From Ruminococcaceae bacterium UBA7030 (GTDB taxonomy: Bacteria > Bacillota > Clostridia > Oscillospirales > Acutalibacteraceae), in the NCBI GenBank assembly GCA_002494125.1, contig DLBD01000099.1, positions 1-16,339 on the forward strand: DNA of 16,339 bases, given 5' to 3'. The translations under genes were made by a program, and so were the position numbers. Positions within the stretch are counted from its first letter, which is position 1. Each line of letters begins with the position of its first letter. The notes under the pieces are model-generated. The model saw only the letters and a list, made by a program, of their open reading frames with translations. It was not told the DNA's origin and did no database searches. Shown piece by piece: positions 1-6,466 of this stretch.

Positions 1-28
1 ATGCTCTAGCCAACTGAGCTATAAAGCC
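1..28 (-). tRNA. tRNA gene, 5' portion only (cut by window edge)
   Basis: Read on the minus strand, the sequence gives a 7-nt acceptor strand GGCTTTA (28-22), the invariant TA (21-20), a D-stem GCTC (19-16), a D-loop AGTTGGCTA (15-7), the closing GAGC (6-3) and the first bases of the anticodon arm. This is the standard tRNA 5' half. The anticodon lies outside the window, so the amino acid cannot be assigned. The GGCT...TAGCTCAGTTGG start resembles elongator tRNA-Met, but that is only a guess. A consensus promoter lies just upstream on the same strand. Confidence 0.9.
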
Positions 29-47
29 GTACTGAATTGCAAGCAAA

Positions 48-76
48 ATTATATCTTATTAAATGTATTTTGTCAA
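48..76 (-). promoter_or_regulatory. Promoter of the tRNA gene
   Basis: On the minus strand, -35 TTGACA (76-71) and -10 TATAAT (53-48) are perfect matches with a 17-bp spacer. Transcription would start near 41, giving a leader of about 13 nt before the tRNA. It is divergent from the lexA promoter. Confidence 0.85.
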
Positions 77-132
77 CACTTTTTTTATTTTAGTACAAAA
101 AATCTATTATAAAAAGTCAGTTGCACAAATGT

Positions 133-161
133 TTGACAAGCGCATTTGCGGATGTTATTAT
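133..161 (+). promoter_or_regulatory. lexA promoter
   Basis: -35 TTGACA (133-138), 17-bp spacer and -10 TATTAT (156-161) lie 35 bp before the lexA start. A short inverted repeat CAAA-TG-TTTG (126-135) overlaps the -35. No canonical Gram-positive LexA box (GAAC-N4-GTTC) is visible between 29 and 196. Confidence 0.8.
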
Positions 162-196
162 ATTAATGATTATTATATTAAACCGAGGCGAATAAT

Positions 197-784
197 ATGA
201 AAGAATTAAGTAAAAAGCAAAATGAGGTTTTTGAATATATCAAAAGCGTGATTTCCGAAAGAGGCGTTGCTCCTTCCGTGCGTGAAATCGGCGAGGCTGT
301 CGGTCTTCGTTCAACCTCCTCTGTTCAGTACAACCTCAATGCGCTTGAAGAACTTGGCTACATCAAGCGTGATTCAAATCTTAAAAGAACAATACGTATC
401 AAAGGCATGTGCGAAAGCGTTGCAAGAATACCGCTTCTCGGCACGGTTACTGCAGGACAACCGATACTCGCAACCCAGCAGATTGAGGATTATATTGCGG
501 TTTCGGGCGTCAGCGGCGACAGCCTTTTTGCGCTTCATATCAAGGGTGATTCAATGGTTGGCGCAGGAATTTTTGACGGCGACATTGTCATTTGCGAGCA
601 GTGTCCCGTTGCGGAAAACGGCGACATAATCATTGCGCTCATTGACGACGAGGCTACCTGCAAGAGATTTTACAAGGAGGACGGTCATTTCCGCCTTCAG
701 CCTGAAAATGAAAAATACGAGCCAATTATTGTTGAAGAATGTGCAGTTTTGGGCAAGGTTAAAACTCTTATTCGTAATTATTGA
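197..784 (+). CDS. lexA: LexA repressor (SOS regulator, self-cleaving)
   Basis: The SOS-response repressor: it binds operators of DNA-damage genes and undergoes RecA-stimulated autocleavage. At 195 residues it is close to the usual family length of about 200. Residues 1-65 form the winged-helix DNA-binding domain, with the PSVREIGEAVGL recognition region at 26-37. The cleavage site is Ala86-Gly87 (VTAGQP). The S24-type peptidase domain has the catalytic Ser119 (GDSM) and Lys156 (TCKRF), so the protein should be active. A GAGGCG ribosome binding site precedes the ATG. It is divergent from a tRNA gene, and the next gene's promoter overlaps its stop codon. Autoregulation is expected from the family, but no standard box is visible upstream. 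Confidence 0.97.
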   Translation: MKELSKKQNEVFEYIKSVISERGVAPSVREIGEAVGLRSTSSVQYNLNALEELGYIKRDSNLKRTIRIKGMCESVARIPLLGTVTAGQPILATQQIEDYIAVSGVSGDSLFALHIKGDSMVGAGIFDGDIVICEQCPVAENGDIIIALIDDEATCKRFYKEDGHFRLQPENEKYEPIIVEECAVLGKVKTLIRNY

Positions 785-809
785 TATTGTGCAAATAATA
801 TGATAAAAT
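781..809 (+). promoter_or_regulatory. Internal promoter for the mrp operon, overlapping the lexA stop
   Basis: -35 TTGATA (781-786) and -10 TAAAAT (804-809) are 17 bp apart. The -35 overlaps the lexA stop codon at 782-784. The same box pair and spacing recur upstream of degV. It would uncouple the mrp cluster from SOS control of lexA. Confidence 0.65.
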
Positions 810-845
810 AACTATTTAATATATGGCAATTCGGAGGAAAATATA

Positions 846-1664
846 ATGAGTGATTGCACACACGATTGTTCAAGCTGCAGCGCAAACTGCAGCGACAGAA
901 AGCCGACTAAAGAGGACTTTCTTAAGCCGATGAACAAGTATTCCAATATAAAAAAGGTTATCGGCGTGGTAAGCGGTAAAGGCGGAGTAGGAAAAAGCCT
1001 TGTAACCTGTATGCTTGCCGCAAAATGCGCGAAGGCAGGACTTAAGGTCGGCGTTCTTGACGCCGATATCACCGGTCCGTCCGTGCCGAAATCCTTTGGT
1101 ATAAAGACAAGAGCAATGCAGGACGACGAATGTCTTCTTCCCACCGTTGCCGACGGTGTTAAGGTTATGAGTATCAATCTTCTTTTGGAGGACGAAAACT
1201 CGCCTGTTGTATGGAGAGGCCCTGTTATCAGCGGAGTTATTGAGCAGTTCTGGAGCGACGTTCGCTGGGGCGAACTCGACTATCTCTTTGTTGATATGCC
1301 GCCCGGAACGGGCGATGTTGCGCTCACGGTTTTCCAAAGCCTTCCCGTTGACGGCGTTATTATTGTTTCAACTCCTCAGGACCTTGTAAAGATGATTGTA
1401 AGCAAGGCGGTAAATATGGCAAATATGATGGACGTTCCCGTTCTCGGAATTGTTGAGAATATGAGTTATTTTGAATGTCCTGACTGCGGCAAAAGGCACG
1501 CTGTTTTCGGCAACTCAAAGGTTGATGAAACGGCAGAGGAATTCGGCGTTCCCGTTCTTGCGAAGCTTCCGATTAACCCCGAGGTTAACCGACTTGTTGA
1601 CGCAGGAAGAATTTTTGACGCGCCGGATAATGAGCTTGACGAATTTGTTGAGGCGCTTAAATAA
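846..1664 (+). CDS. mrp: Mrp/NBP35-family P-loop ATPase (Fe-S cluster carrier)
   Basis: A cytosolic ATPase of the Mrp/ApbC/NBP35 family, which carries and inserts iron-sulfur clusters. The deviant Walker A GKGGVGKS is at 44-51, the DADITGPS switch region at 72-79 and the VDMPPGTGD motif at 149-157. The paired cysteines C211 and C214 (CPDCG) bind the bridging cluster at the dimer interface. The N-terminus carries a further cysteine group, C4, C8, C11 and C15, like the N-terminal cluster of NBP35-type proteins and unlike short ApbC. The ribosome binding site is CGGAGGAAA. The length, 272 residues, is normal. The next gene follows after 18 bp, so they are probably cotranscribed. The family call is firm; the client proteins are unknown. 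Confidence 0.95.
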   Translation: MSDCTHDCSSCSANCSDRKPTKEDFLKPMNKYSNIKKVIGVVSGKGGVGKSLVTCMLAAKCAKAGLKVGVLDADITGPSVPKSFGIKTRAMQDDECLLPTVADGVKVMSINLLLEDENSPVVWRGPVISGVIEQFWSDVRWGELDYLFVDMPPGTGDVALTVFQSLPVDGVIIVSTPQDLVKMIVSKAVNMANMMDVPVLGIVENMSYFECPDCGKRHAVFGNSKVDETAEEFGVPVLAKLPINPEVNRLVDAGRIFDAPDNELDEFVEALK

Positions 1665-1682
1665 TTACACAGGAGCGATAAT

Positions 1683-2180
1683 ATGAGCAAAAGACTTGAT
1701 TATATAAACTGGGACGAATACTTTATGGGCGTTGCAATTCTTGCTTCACAGCGAAGCAAGGACCCTAACACCCAGGTTGGCGCCTGTATTGTTAACGATG
1801 ACAACCGCATTATGTCGGTCGGCTATAACGGGCTGCCGAGAGGCTGCAGCGACGACGAGTTTCCGTGGGAGAGAAAGGGCGAAAAGGACAGCGATACAAA
1901 ATATCCCTACGTCTGCCACGCAGAACTTAATGCAATTCTTAACGCAGGCGGTAACAGCCTTAAAGGCTGCCGCATTTACGTTGCTCTCTTCCCCTGCAAT
2001 GAATGTGCAAAAGCGATAATTCAATGCGGTATAAAAGAGGTTATATACATAAGCGACAAGTACAAGGACACCGACCTTGTCCACGCAAGCAAGAGGATGC
2101 TTGAAAGCGCAGGCGTTAAGCTTACACAGTTTTCAAGCAACAAGCGACTTACAGTTGATTTTAACGAGGAAACAATATAA
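1683..2180 (+). CDS. Deoxycytidylate (dCMP) deaminase family protein
   Basis: A zinc-dependent deaminase of the cytidine/deoxycytidylate family; the expected reaction is dCMP to dUMP for thymidylate synthesis. The catalytic motif CHAE is at 78-81 (His79 zinc ligand, Glu81 proton shuttle), and the second zinc motif PCNEC is at 104-108 (Cys105, Cys108). The N-terminal DPNTQVGACIV (27-37) and the GYNGLPRG nucleotide-binding loop (47-54) are typical of dCMP deaminases and ComEB-like proteins. It has 165 residues, a usual length. An AGGAG site lies a few bases upstream of the ATG. It sits between mrp and a HAD phosphatase in an apparent operon. The substrate is inferred from the family. Confidence 0.93.
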   Translation: MSKRLDYINWDEYFMGVAILASQRSKDPNTQVGACIVNDDNRIMSVGYNGLPRGCSDDEFPWERKGEKDSDTKYPYVCHAELNAILNAGGNSLKGCRIYVALFPCNECAKAIIQCGIKEVIYISDKYKDTDLVHASKRMLESAGVKLTQFSSNKRLTVDFNEETI

Positions 2181-2197
2181 TTACATATTAATAAACT

Positions 2198-2785
2198 ATG
2201 GAAATTGACATTTACGATTTTGACAAGACGATAGTACCTTTTGACAGCGGCTCTCTTTTTATGGGCTACTGCCTTCTTCGCTATCCCTATACAATAGTTT
2301 TTCTTCCGCTTCAGGCAGTGGGTTTGCTTCTTGTTTTACTGAGGATAATAAATTTCACTCAGTACAAAAAGCTTTGCTTCATCTTTGTTTCGGTTATTCC
2401 GCTTGAAAAGGCGGTCAAGGCCTTCTGGAACAGGCACGAGAAACAGGTTCACAAATGGTTTTACGACAGGAAAAGATATTCCGTCGTTATCAGTGCTTCG
2501 CCCGATTTTCTTCTTGAGGAAATAAGCGAAAGGCTCGGCTTTGACAAGCTTATCTGCTCGCGCCACAACAGAAGGACGGGTGCCATTATCGGCGAAAACT
2601 GCAGAAATGAAGAAAAGGTGCGCCGTCTTTACGAGGAGTTTGACGCAGATGAAATCACGGTTGTTGACGTCTACTCCGATTCAATAAGACACGACAAGCC
2701 GATTTTTGCGCTCGGTAAAAACTGTATCAATATCGTTAAAGGGAAAAAGGTTCCTTTCAACTTTAAGGAAAAATATAAGGATTGA
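2198..2785 (+). CDS. HAD-superfamily phosphatase, subfamily IB (PSPase-like)
   Basis: A haloacid-dehalogenase-type phosphohydrolase. Motif I is DFDKT with Asp7 (nucleophile) and Asp9 at the extreme N-terminus, motif II is Ser99 in VISASP, and the acidic motif is YSDS...D with Asp161 and Asp166. The order and spacing match subfamily IB, which includes phosphoserine phosphatase and small-lipid phosphatases. A hydrophobic stretch at about 31-51 lies in the cap region and could contact membrane. The start must be ATG 2198, because motif I begins at residue 7, yet there is no good ribosome binding site within 15 bases; the nearest GAGGAAA is about 27 nt upstream, inside the previous gene, so translational coupling is likely. 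The substrate is unknown. No separate serB is visible beside serC/serA, so PSP activity is possible but unproven. Confidence 0.85.
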   Translation: MEIDIYDFDKTIVPFDSGSLFMGYCLLRYPYTIVFLPLQAVGLLLVLLRIINFTQYKKLCFIFVSVIPLEKAVKAFWNRHEKQVHKWFYDRKRYSVVISASPDFLLEEISERLGFDKLICSRHNRRTGAIIGENCRNEEKVRRLYEEFDADEITVVDVYSDSIRHDKPIFALGKNCINIVKGKKVPFNFKEKYKD

Positions 2786-2794
2786 TAAGATAAA

Positions 2795-4102
2795 ATGAGA
2801 AGAAAATATGCTCCTTTTATTGCTGCGGCTGCACTCGTGATTGCAATAATAATTTTTGCGTTTTCCTACAGCTACAGCCAAAAGCAAAACGAAAATAAAA
2901 TAAAGGACGCTACCGATTATTCAACAACGGAATTTACCACCTCAGACTTCGACGGTGAGCGCTCGCTTCTTTGCGAAAATAAGGAGGGTAACTATCAGCT
3001 TTACTATTATCCCGAAACGGAAAAGGTGCTTCTTGTCCACGGCGAACTTGAAAGGGAGTTTAACTGGGGCTGGTCGGTAAAAATCCACATTCCCGAAATG
3101 GCATACTATGACGTTGACGACGACGGCGAAAAAGAGCTTCTTTTAAGGGTTGCCGCTTCAACCGCAACCGACGACGTTATCAACTCAAAGCCGTATGCTG
3201 TATTCAACCTCTTTGTTATAGAGGTCGTTGAAACAGACGGCGTTGAAGAGCTTGCGGCGTTTATGGCAGGAGCTAACACCTGGCGCGACCCGTTCAAAGA
3301 TGCAATCAAGGTTGAGATTACACAGCTTAAGGATTCAAAGAAGTTTATTCAGGTTGCAATGAATAACGCAGACGTAGGCATTTCCTACGACGATATCGGA
3401 CTGACAAATAACAAATACACCTATTACGCCGGTGCATACCGCGACAACAAAAACAGATATTACACGCTTGACACGTGGAACTTTAACTCGGGCATTTACA
3501 CCTTTGACGAGGAAAATGAAAAAATGGTGCTCGACATATCAATTATCGTTCAGTACGAGGAGGAGGAATTCAGGGAATATCTTGGCAATATCCACTGCGA
3601 TATAACCTTCTCAAACGGCAAATTCCACCTTACGCCAAACACTATTGTATTTGTGCCGATGACGCCGAAAATCGTCACCGACCCGAGAGAACGTGCGTCG
3701 CAGGACTGGAGCGTTAAGCTTACAAACTCTGCGGGCGCTCCCTCCTCTTCAAGCAAAGAAATCAACTGGATTGAAAACCAGTTTAATATGAACACCTACC
3801 GTTCTGACACAACGCTTGATTTTTCTGCTCTAAACAGCAAAATCAAATGCGTTGACTCTATTGAAATAAGCGAGTCGGGCATTATTATGACGGCGAAAAG
3901 CGGATACACCTTCAGCGAAAGGGTTGTTGAAAACGGTACCTACACCGTCACAATCGAGGGCGACGACGGCTCTTCACAGCAAATTGACAACACCGTCACA
4001 GTAAAGACCGACGCGTCGGGCAGAAGCATACTTACAATGAACTTTGACAAGACTTATGATCGTGAGGATTTGAAAACACTTCGAATTAAATTTGGCGTGT
4101 AA
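2795..4102 (+). CDS. Membrane-anchored extracellular protein of unknown function
   Basis: I do not recognise this 435-residue protein. It begins with a short basic stretch and one strongly hydrophobic segment (about 7-25) without an obvious cleavage site, so it is probably an N-terminally anchored exported protein. The remainder is rich in Asp, Glu, Thr and aromatic residues with alternating beta-strand patterns. An aspartate cluster DVDDDG (106-111) followed by hydrophobics resembles the calcium loops of FG-GAP/VCBS-type repeats. The last 90 residues (YTVTIEG..., TVKTDASG..., LRIKFGV) look like an Ig-like or lipocalin-like beta domain. It starts 9 bp after the HAD gene with a weak AAGGA site and seems to be the last gene of that operon. 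No enzyme motif is visible. Confidence 0.8.
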   Translation: MRRKYAPFIAAAALVIAIIIFAFSYSYSQKQNENKIKDATDYSTTEFTTSDFDGERSLLCENKEGNYQLYYYPETEKVLLVHGELEREFNWGWSVKIHIPEMAYYDVDDDGEKELLLRVAASTATDDVINSKPYAVFNLFVIEVVETDGVEELAAFMAGANTWRDPFKDAIKVEITQLKDSKKFIQVAMNNADVGISYDDIGLTNNKYTYYAGAYRDNKNRYYTLDTWNFNSGIYTFDEENEKMVLDISIIVQYEEEEFREYLGNIHCDITFSNGKFHLTPNTIVFVPMTPKIVTDPRERASQDWSVKLTNSAGAPSSSSKEINWIENQFNMNTYRSDTTLDFSALNSKIKCVDSIEISESGIIMTAKSGYTFSERVVENGTYTVTIEGDDGSSQQIDNTVTVKTDASGRSILTMNFDKTYDREDLKTLRIKFGV

Positions 4103-4157
4103 CTTATCTGTATTTATACAAATATACAAATATTTACAAAATTCCTTACTTTTCCGG

Positions 4158-4186
4158 TTGATATAATTATATGATTGTGATAAAAT
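4158..4186 (+). promoter_or_regulatory. degV promoter
   Basis: -35 TTGATA (4158-4163), 17-bp spacer and -10 TAAAAT (4181-4186) lie 34 bp upstream of the degV start, with an AAGGAGTG ribosome binding site in between. The boxes and spacing are the same as in the mrp promoter. Confidence 0.7.
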
Positions 4187-4220
4187 CAACAACATATATT
4201 AATATGTAAGGAGTGAGAAT

Positions 4221-5075
4221 ATGAAAGAGGTTGTCATCACAGCTGACTCTACCTGTGATTTACCGGAATATCTTGTAAAAAAGAATAACATTATAATTAC
4301 GCCTCTTTCCGTTCTTCTCGGCGAAAATGCATACTCTGACGGCGTAAATGTTTTTCCACAGGATATATATGATTTTGTGGAAAAGTCCGGCACCTTGCCG
4401 AAAACGGCAGCGGTAACCCCCGCGCAATACGGTGAGCTTTTTGAAAGGCTCAGCAGCGAGGGTAAGGCGGTTGTTCACATCGGATTATCCTCTGCCATAT
4501 CATCAAGCTTTAATAACGCCTGCTTAGCTGCTGAGGAATTTGACGACGTTTACTGCGTTGATTCAAAAAGTCTTTGCACGGCTATGGGACTTCTCGTTCT
4601 TAAGGCGTGCGATTTCAGGGACAGAGGCTTTGACGCAAGAAAGATATATAACAGGGTGAATTCACTTGTGCCAAAGGTAAGCACAACGTTTGTGCTTGAC
4701 AGTCTGGAATATCTCCACAAGGGCGGAAGATGCACCGGCGCCGCAAAGCTTGGCGCAAACCTGCTCGGTATCAAGCCGAGTATTGCCGTAAATCCCGAAA
4801 CGGGTGCGCTTGACGTTGCCAAGAAATACAGAGGCAAGATGAACGTCGTTTATAAGCAATATATAAACGACTGCCTTCGTGACTCGGGAAAGATTGACAC
4901 ATCTCGCCTTGTAATTGCAAACAGCGGCGGAGTTGAAAACGAGGTTTTACAATACGCAAAGGGCGTTGCCGAGGGCAAGGAAAAATTTGAGGAAATAATT
5001 TTTGCAGACGCAGGATGTACAATATCCTCGCATTGCGGTCCGAAAACACTCGCAATTTTCTATATAAGAAAATAA
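4221..5075 (+). CDS. DegV family fatty-acid-binding protein
   Basis: A DegV/FakB-family protein: these bind a fatty acid and present it to the FakA kinase for phosphorylation and entry into phospholipid synthesis. The 284-residue length fits. Family signatures seen are ITADSTCDLP (6-15), the TPAQY loop (66-70), GLSSAISSSFNNA (88-100, serines lining the carboxylate pocket), LEYLHKGGR (162-170) and the C-terminal HCGPKTLAIFY (271-281). No fakA is nearby, which is common for dispersed fakB paralogues. It is a single-gene unit with its own promoter and a strong terminator directly after the stop codon. The family is certain; the lipid preference cannot be read from sequence. Confidence 0.95.
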   Translation: MKEVVITADSTCDLPEYLVKKNNIIITPLSVLLGENAYSDGVNVFPQDIYDFVEKSGTLPKTAAVTPAQYGELFERLSSEGKAVVHIGLSSAISSSFNNACLAAEEFDDVYCVDSKSLCTAMGLLVLKACDFRDRGFDARKIYNRVNSLVPKVSTTFVLDSLEYLHKGGRCTGAAKLGANLLGIKPSIAVNPETGALDVAKKYRGKMNVVYKQYINDCLRDSGKIDTSRLVIANSGGVENEVLQYAKGVAEGKEKFEEIIFADAGCTISSHCGPKTLAIFYIRK

Positions 5076-5105
5076 AAAAAGCAGTTTCTTGAAACTGCTT
5101 TTTTT
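5075..5105 (+). terminator. Rho-independent terminator after degV
   Basis: The perfect stem GCAGTTTC/GAAACTGC (5081-5088 with 5091-5098) is extended by an A-tract on the left pairing with the U-tract on the right. It begins at the last base of the stop codon. Confidence 0.93.
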
Positions 5106-5138
5106 GTTTTGGTAAACGCAATCAAAACGGCAAATTAT

Positions 5139-5187
5139 CACAAACTTGTGCAATCAGCACAAGGAAATGGCAAAGTTGTTGTGCAAT
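5139..5187. repeat. Cluster of TTGTGC/GCACAA half-sites upstream of serC
   Basis: Three overlapping inverted arrangements are present: CACAA-AC-TTGTG (5139-5150), CTTGTGC-AATCA-GCACAAG (5145-5163, perfect 7-bp arms) and GCACAA (5157-5162) facing TTGTGC (5179-5184). TTGTGCAAT is directly repeated at 5146 and 5179. The cluster ends about 66 bp before the serC -35 box, a position suited to a regulator binding site. The regulator is unknown. Confidence 0.5.
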
Positions 5188-5252
5188 ATGCAACGATATT
5201 GTTATTTTTTTGTCAAACTGTCGTTATTTTTAACAAATTTGCATATTATACA

Positions 5253-5280
5253 TTGACAAAAGCATTAACAAGTATATAAT
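5253..5280 (+). promoter_or_regulatory. serC promoter
   Basis: -35 TTGACA (5253-5258) and -10 TATAAT (5275-5280) are both perfect, with a 16-bp spacer, 36 bp before the serC ATG. An AAGGAGA ribosome binding site follows. Confidence 0.88.
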
Positions 5281-5316
5281 AGTATCAAAATATTTTTATT
5301 ACTAAGGAGAAAAATT

Positions 5317-6402
5317 ATGGCCAGAGTTTATAATTTCAGTGCAGGTCCTTCAACTTTACCTGTAAAGGTTCTTGAGGAAGCTGCAGCAGACATGCTTGAT
5401 TACAAGGGCAGCGGACAGTCGGTAATGGAGATGAGCCACCGTTCAAAGTGGTTTGATGACATTATCAAGGAAGCAGAAGCTCTTATGAGAGAGCTTTACA
5501 ACGTTCCCGACAACTACAAGGTATTATTCCTTCAGGGCGGCGCTTCAGCACAGTTTTCAGCAATTCCGCTCAACTTTATGAACGGCACGGGCAAGGCTGA
5601 CTATATCATCACAGGTCAATGGGCAAAGAAGGCATTTCAGGAGGCACAGAAGTACGGCGATGTTGTTGCCGCCGCTTCATCTGCCGACAAGACCTTCTCA
5701 TACATCCCGAAGACAACTGCGGCAGATTTTCGTGAGGATGTTGACTACGTATATGTTTGCTACAACAACACAATTTACGGCACCGTTTACAAGGAAATTC
5801 CTGATGTAGGCGACAGAGTTCTTATTGCAGACGTTTCATCCTGCGCTCTTTCAGAGCCGCTTGACATCAGCAAGTTCGGCATGGTTTATTTCGGCGCTCA
5901 GAAGAACGTTGCGCCTGCAGGTCTTGTTGTTGCAATTATCCGTGAGGATCTCCTCGGAAACGCAAGAGATATCACACCTGTTATGATGAACTACAAGGTT
6001 CAGGCTGACGCAGACTCACTTTATAACACTCCTCCCTGCTGGACAATTTACATCTGTAAGCTTGTTCTTGAGTGGATTAAAAATGACATCGGCGGTCTTG
6101 ACAAGATGAAGGAGAGAAACGAGGCTAAGGCTAAGGTTCTTTACGACTTCCTCGACAGCTCCGATATGTTTAAGGGCACAGTAGTTAAGGAAGACCGTTC
6201 ACTTATGAACGTTCCGTTTGTTATCGGCGATGACGAGCTTGAAAAGAAGTTTATCAAGGAAGCAACAGAGGCAGGCTTTGTAAACCTCAAGGGACACAGA
6301 AGCGTCGGCGGTATGAGAGCGTCAATATATAACGCTATGCCGATTGAGGGCGTTGAAAAGCTTGTTGAATTTATGAAGAAGTTTGAGGCAGACAACGCGT
6401 AA
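5317..6402 (+). CDS. serC: Phosphoserine aminotransferase
   Basis: A PLP enzyme that converts 3-phosphohydroxypyruvate plus glutamate to phosphoserine plus 2-oxoglutarate, the second step of serine synthesis; it also serves pyridoxine synthesis in some bacteria. The N-terminal FSAGPSTLP signature is at 7-15, the substrate loop HRSKW at 41-45, GGASAQF at 74-80 (PLP phosphate side), Asp172 in ADVSS contacts the pyridine nitrogen, and the Schiff-base lysine is Lys196 in GAQKNVAPAG. At 361 residues it is full length. It has a consensus promoter and is followed after 64 bp by serA, so the two first pathway steps are encoded together in reversed order. A palindrome and a strong hairpin lie in the gap. 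Confidence 0.98.
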   Translation: MARVYNFSAGPSTLPVKVLEEAAADMLDYKGSGQSVMEMSHRSKWFDDIIKEAEALMRELYNVPDNYKVLFLQGGASAQFSAIPLNFMNGTGKADYIITGQWAKKAFQEAQKYGDVVAAASSADKTFSYIPKTTAADFREDVDYVYVCYNNTIYGTVYKEIPDVGDRVLIADVSSCALSEPLDISKFGMVYFGAQKNVAPAGLVVAIIREDLLGNARDITPVMMNYKVQADADSLYNTPPCWTIYICKLVLEWIKNDIGGLDKMKERNEAKAKVLYDFLDSSDMFKGTVVKEDRSLMNVPFVIGDDELEKKFIKEATEAGFVNLKGHRSVGGMRASIYNAMPIEGVEKLVEFMKKFEADNA

Positions 6403-6407
6403 CTTTT

Positions 6408-6421
6408 AATTGTATACAATT
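6408..6421. repeat. 14-bp perfect palindrome between serC and serA
   Basis: AATTGTATACAATT (6408-6421) is a perfect palindrome six bases after the serC stop codon. The core TTGTATACAA is operator-like (GntR-type sites have similar symmetry). It is not followed by an obvious promoter. Confidence 0.5.
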
Positions 6422-6424
6422 CTA

Positions 6425-6445
6425 CGGGCGGACATTGTTCGCCCG
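6425..6445 (+). other. Strong intercistronic hairpin in the serC-serA mRNA
   Basis: The 9-bp GC-rich stem CGGGCGGAC/GTTCGCCCG (6425-6433 with 6437-6445, one G-U pair) has a 3-nt loop. No U-tract follows, so it is not a standard terminator. It may stabilise the serC 3' end or modulate serA expression. Confidence 0.6.
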
Positions 6446-6466
6446 AAATATATATGAGGTATTATT

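Noticed and set aside
4103..4157. Short direct repeats ATACAAATAT after the unknown membrane protein.
   Set aside because: Low-complexity AT-rich sequence without a stable hairpin or U-tract; no clear terminator or mobile-element signature.
5106..5316. Possible T-box or serine-responsive leader upstream of serC.
   Set aside because: No T-box consensus, specifier stem or terminator is present, and the promoter is only 36 bp before the start codon.
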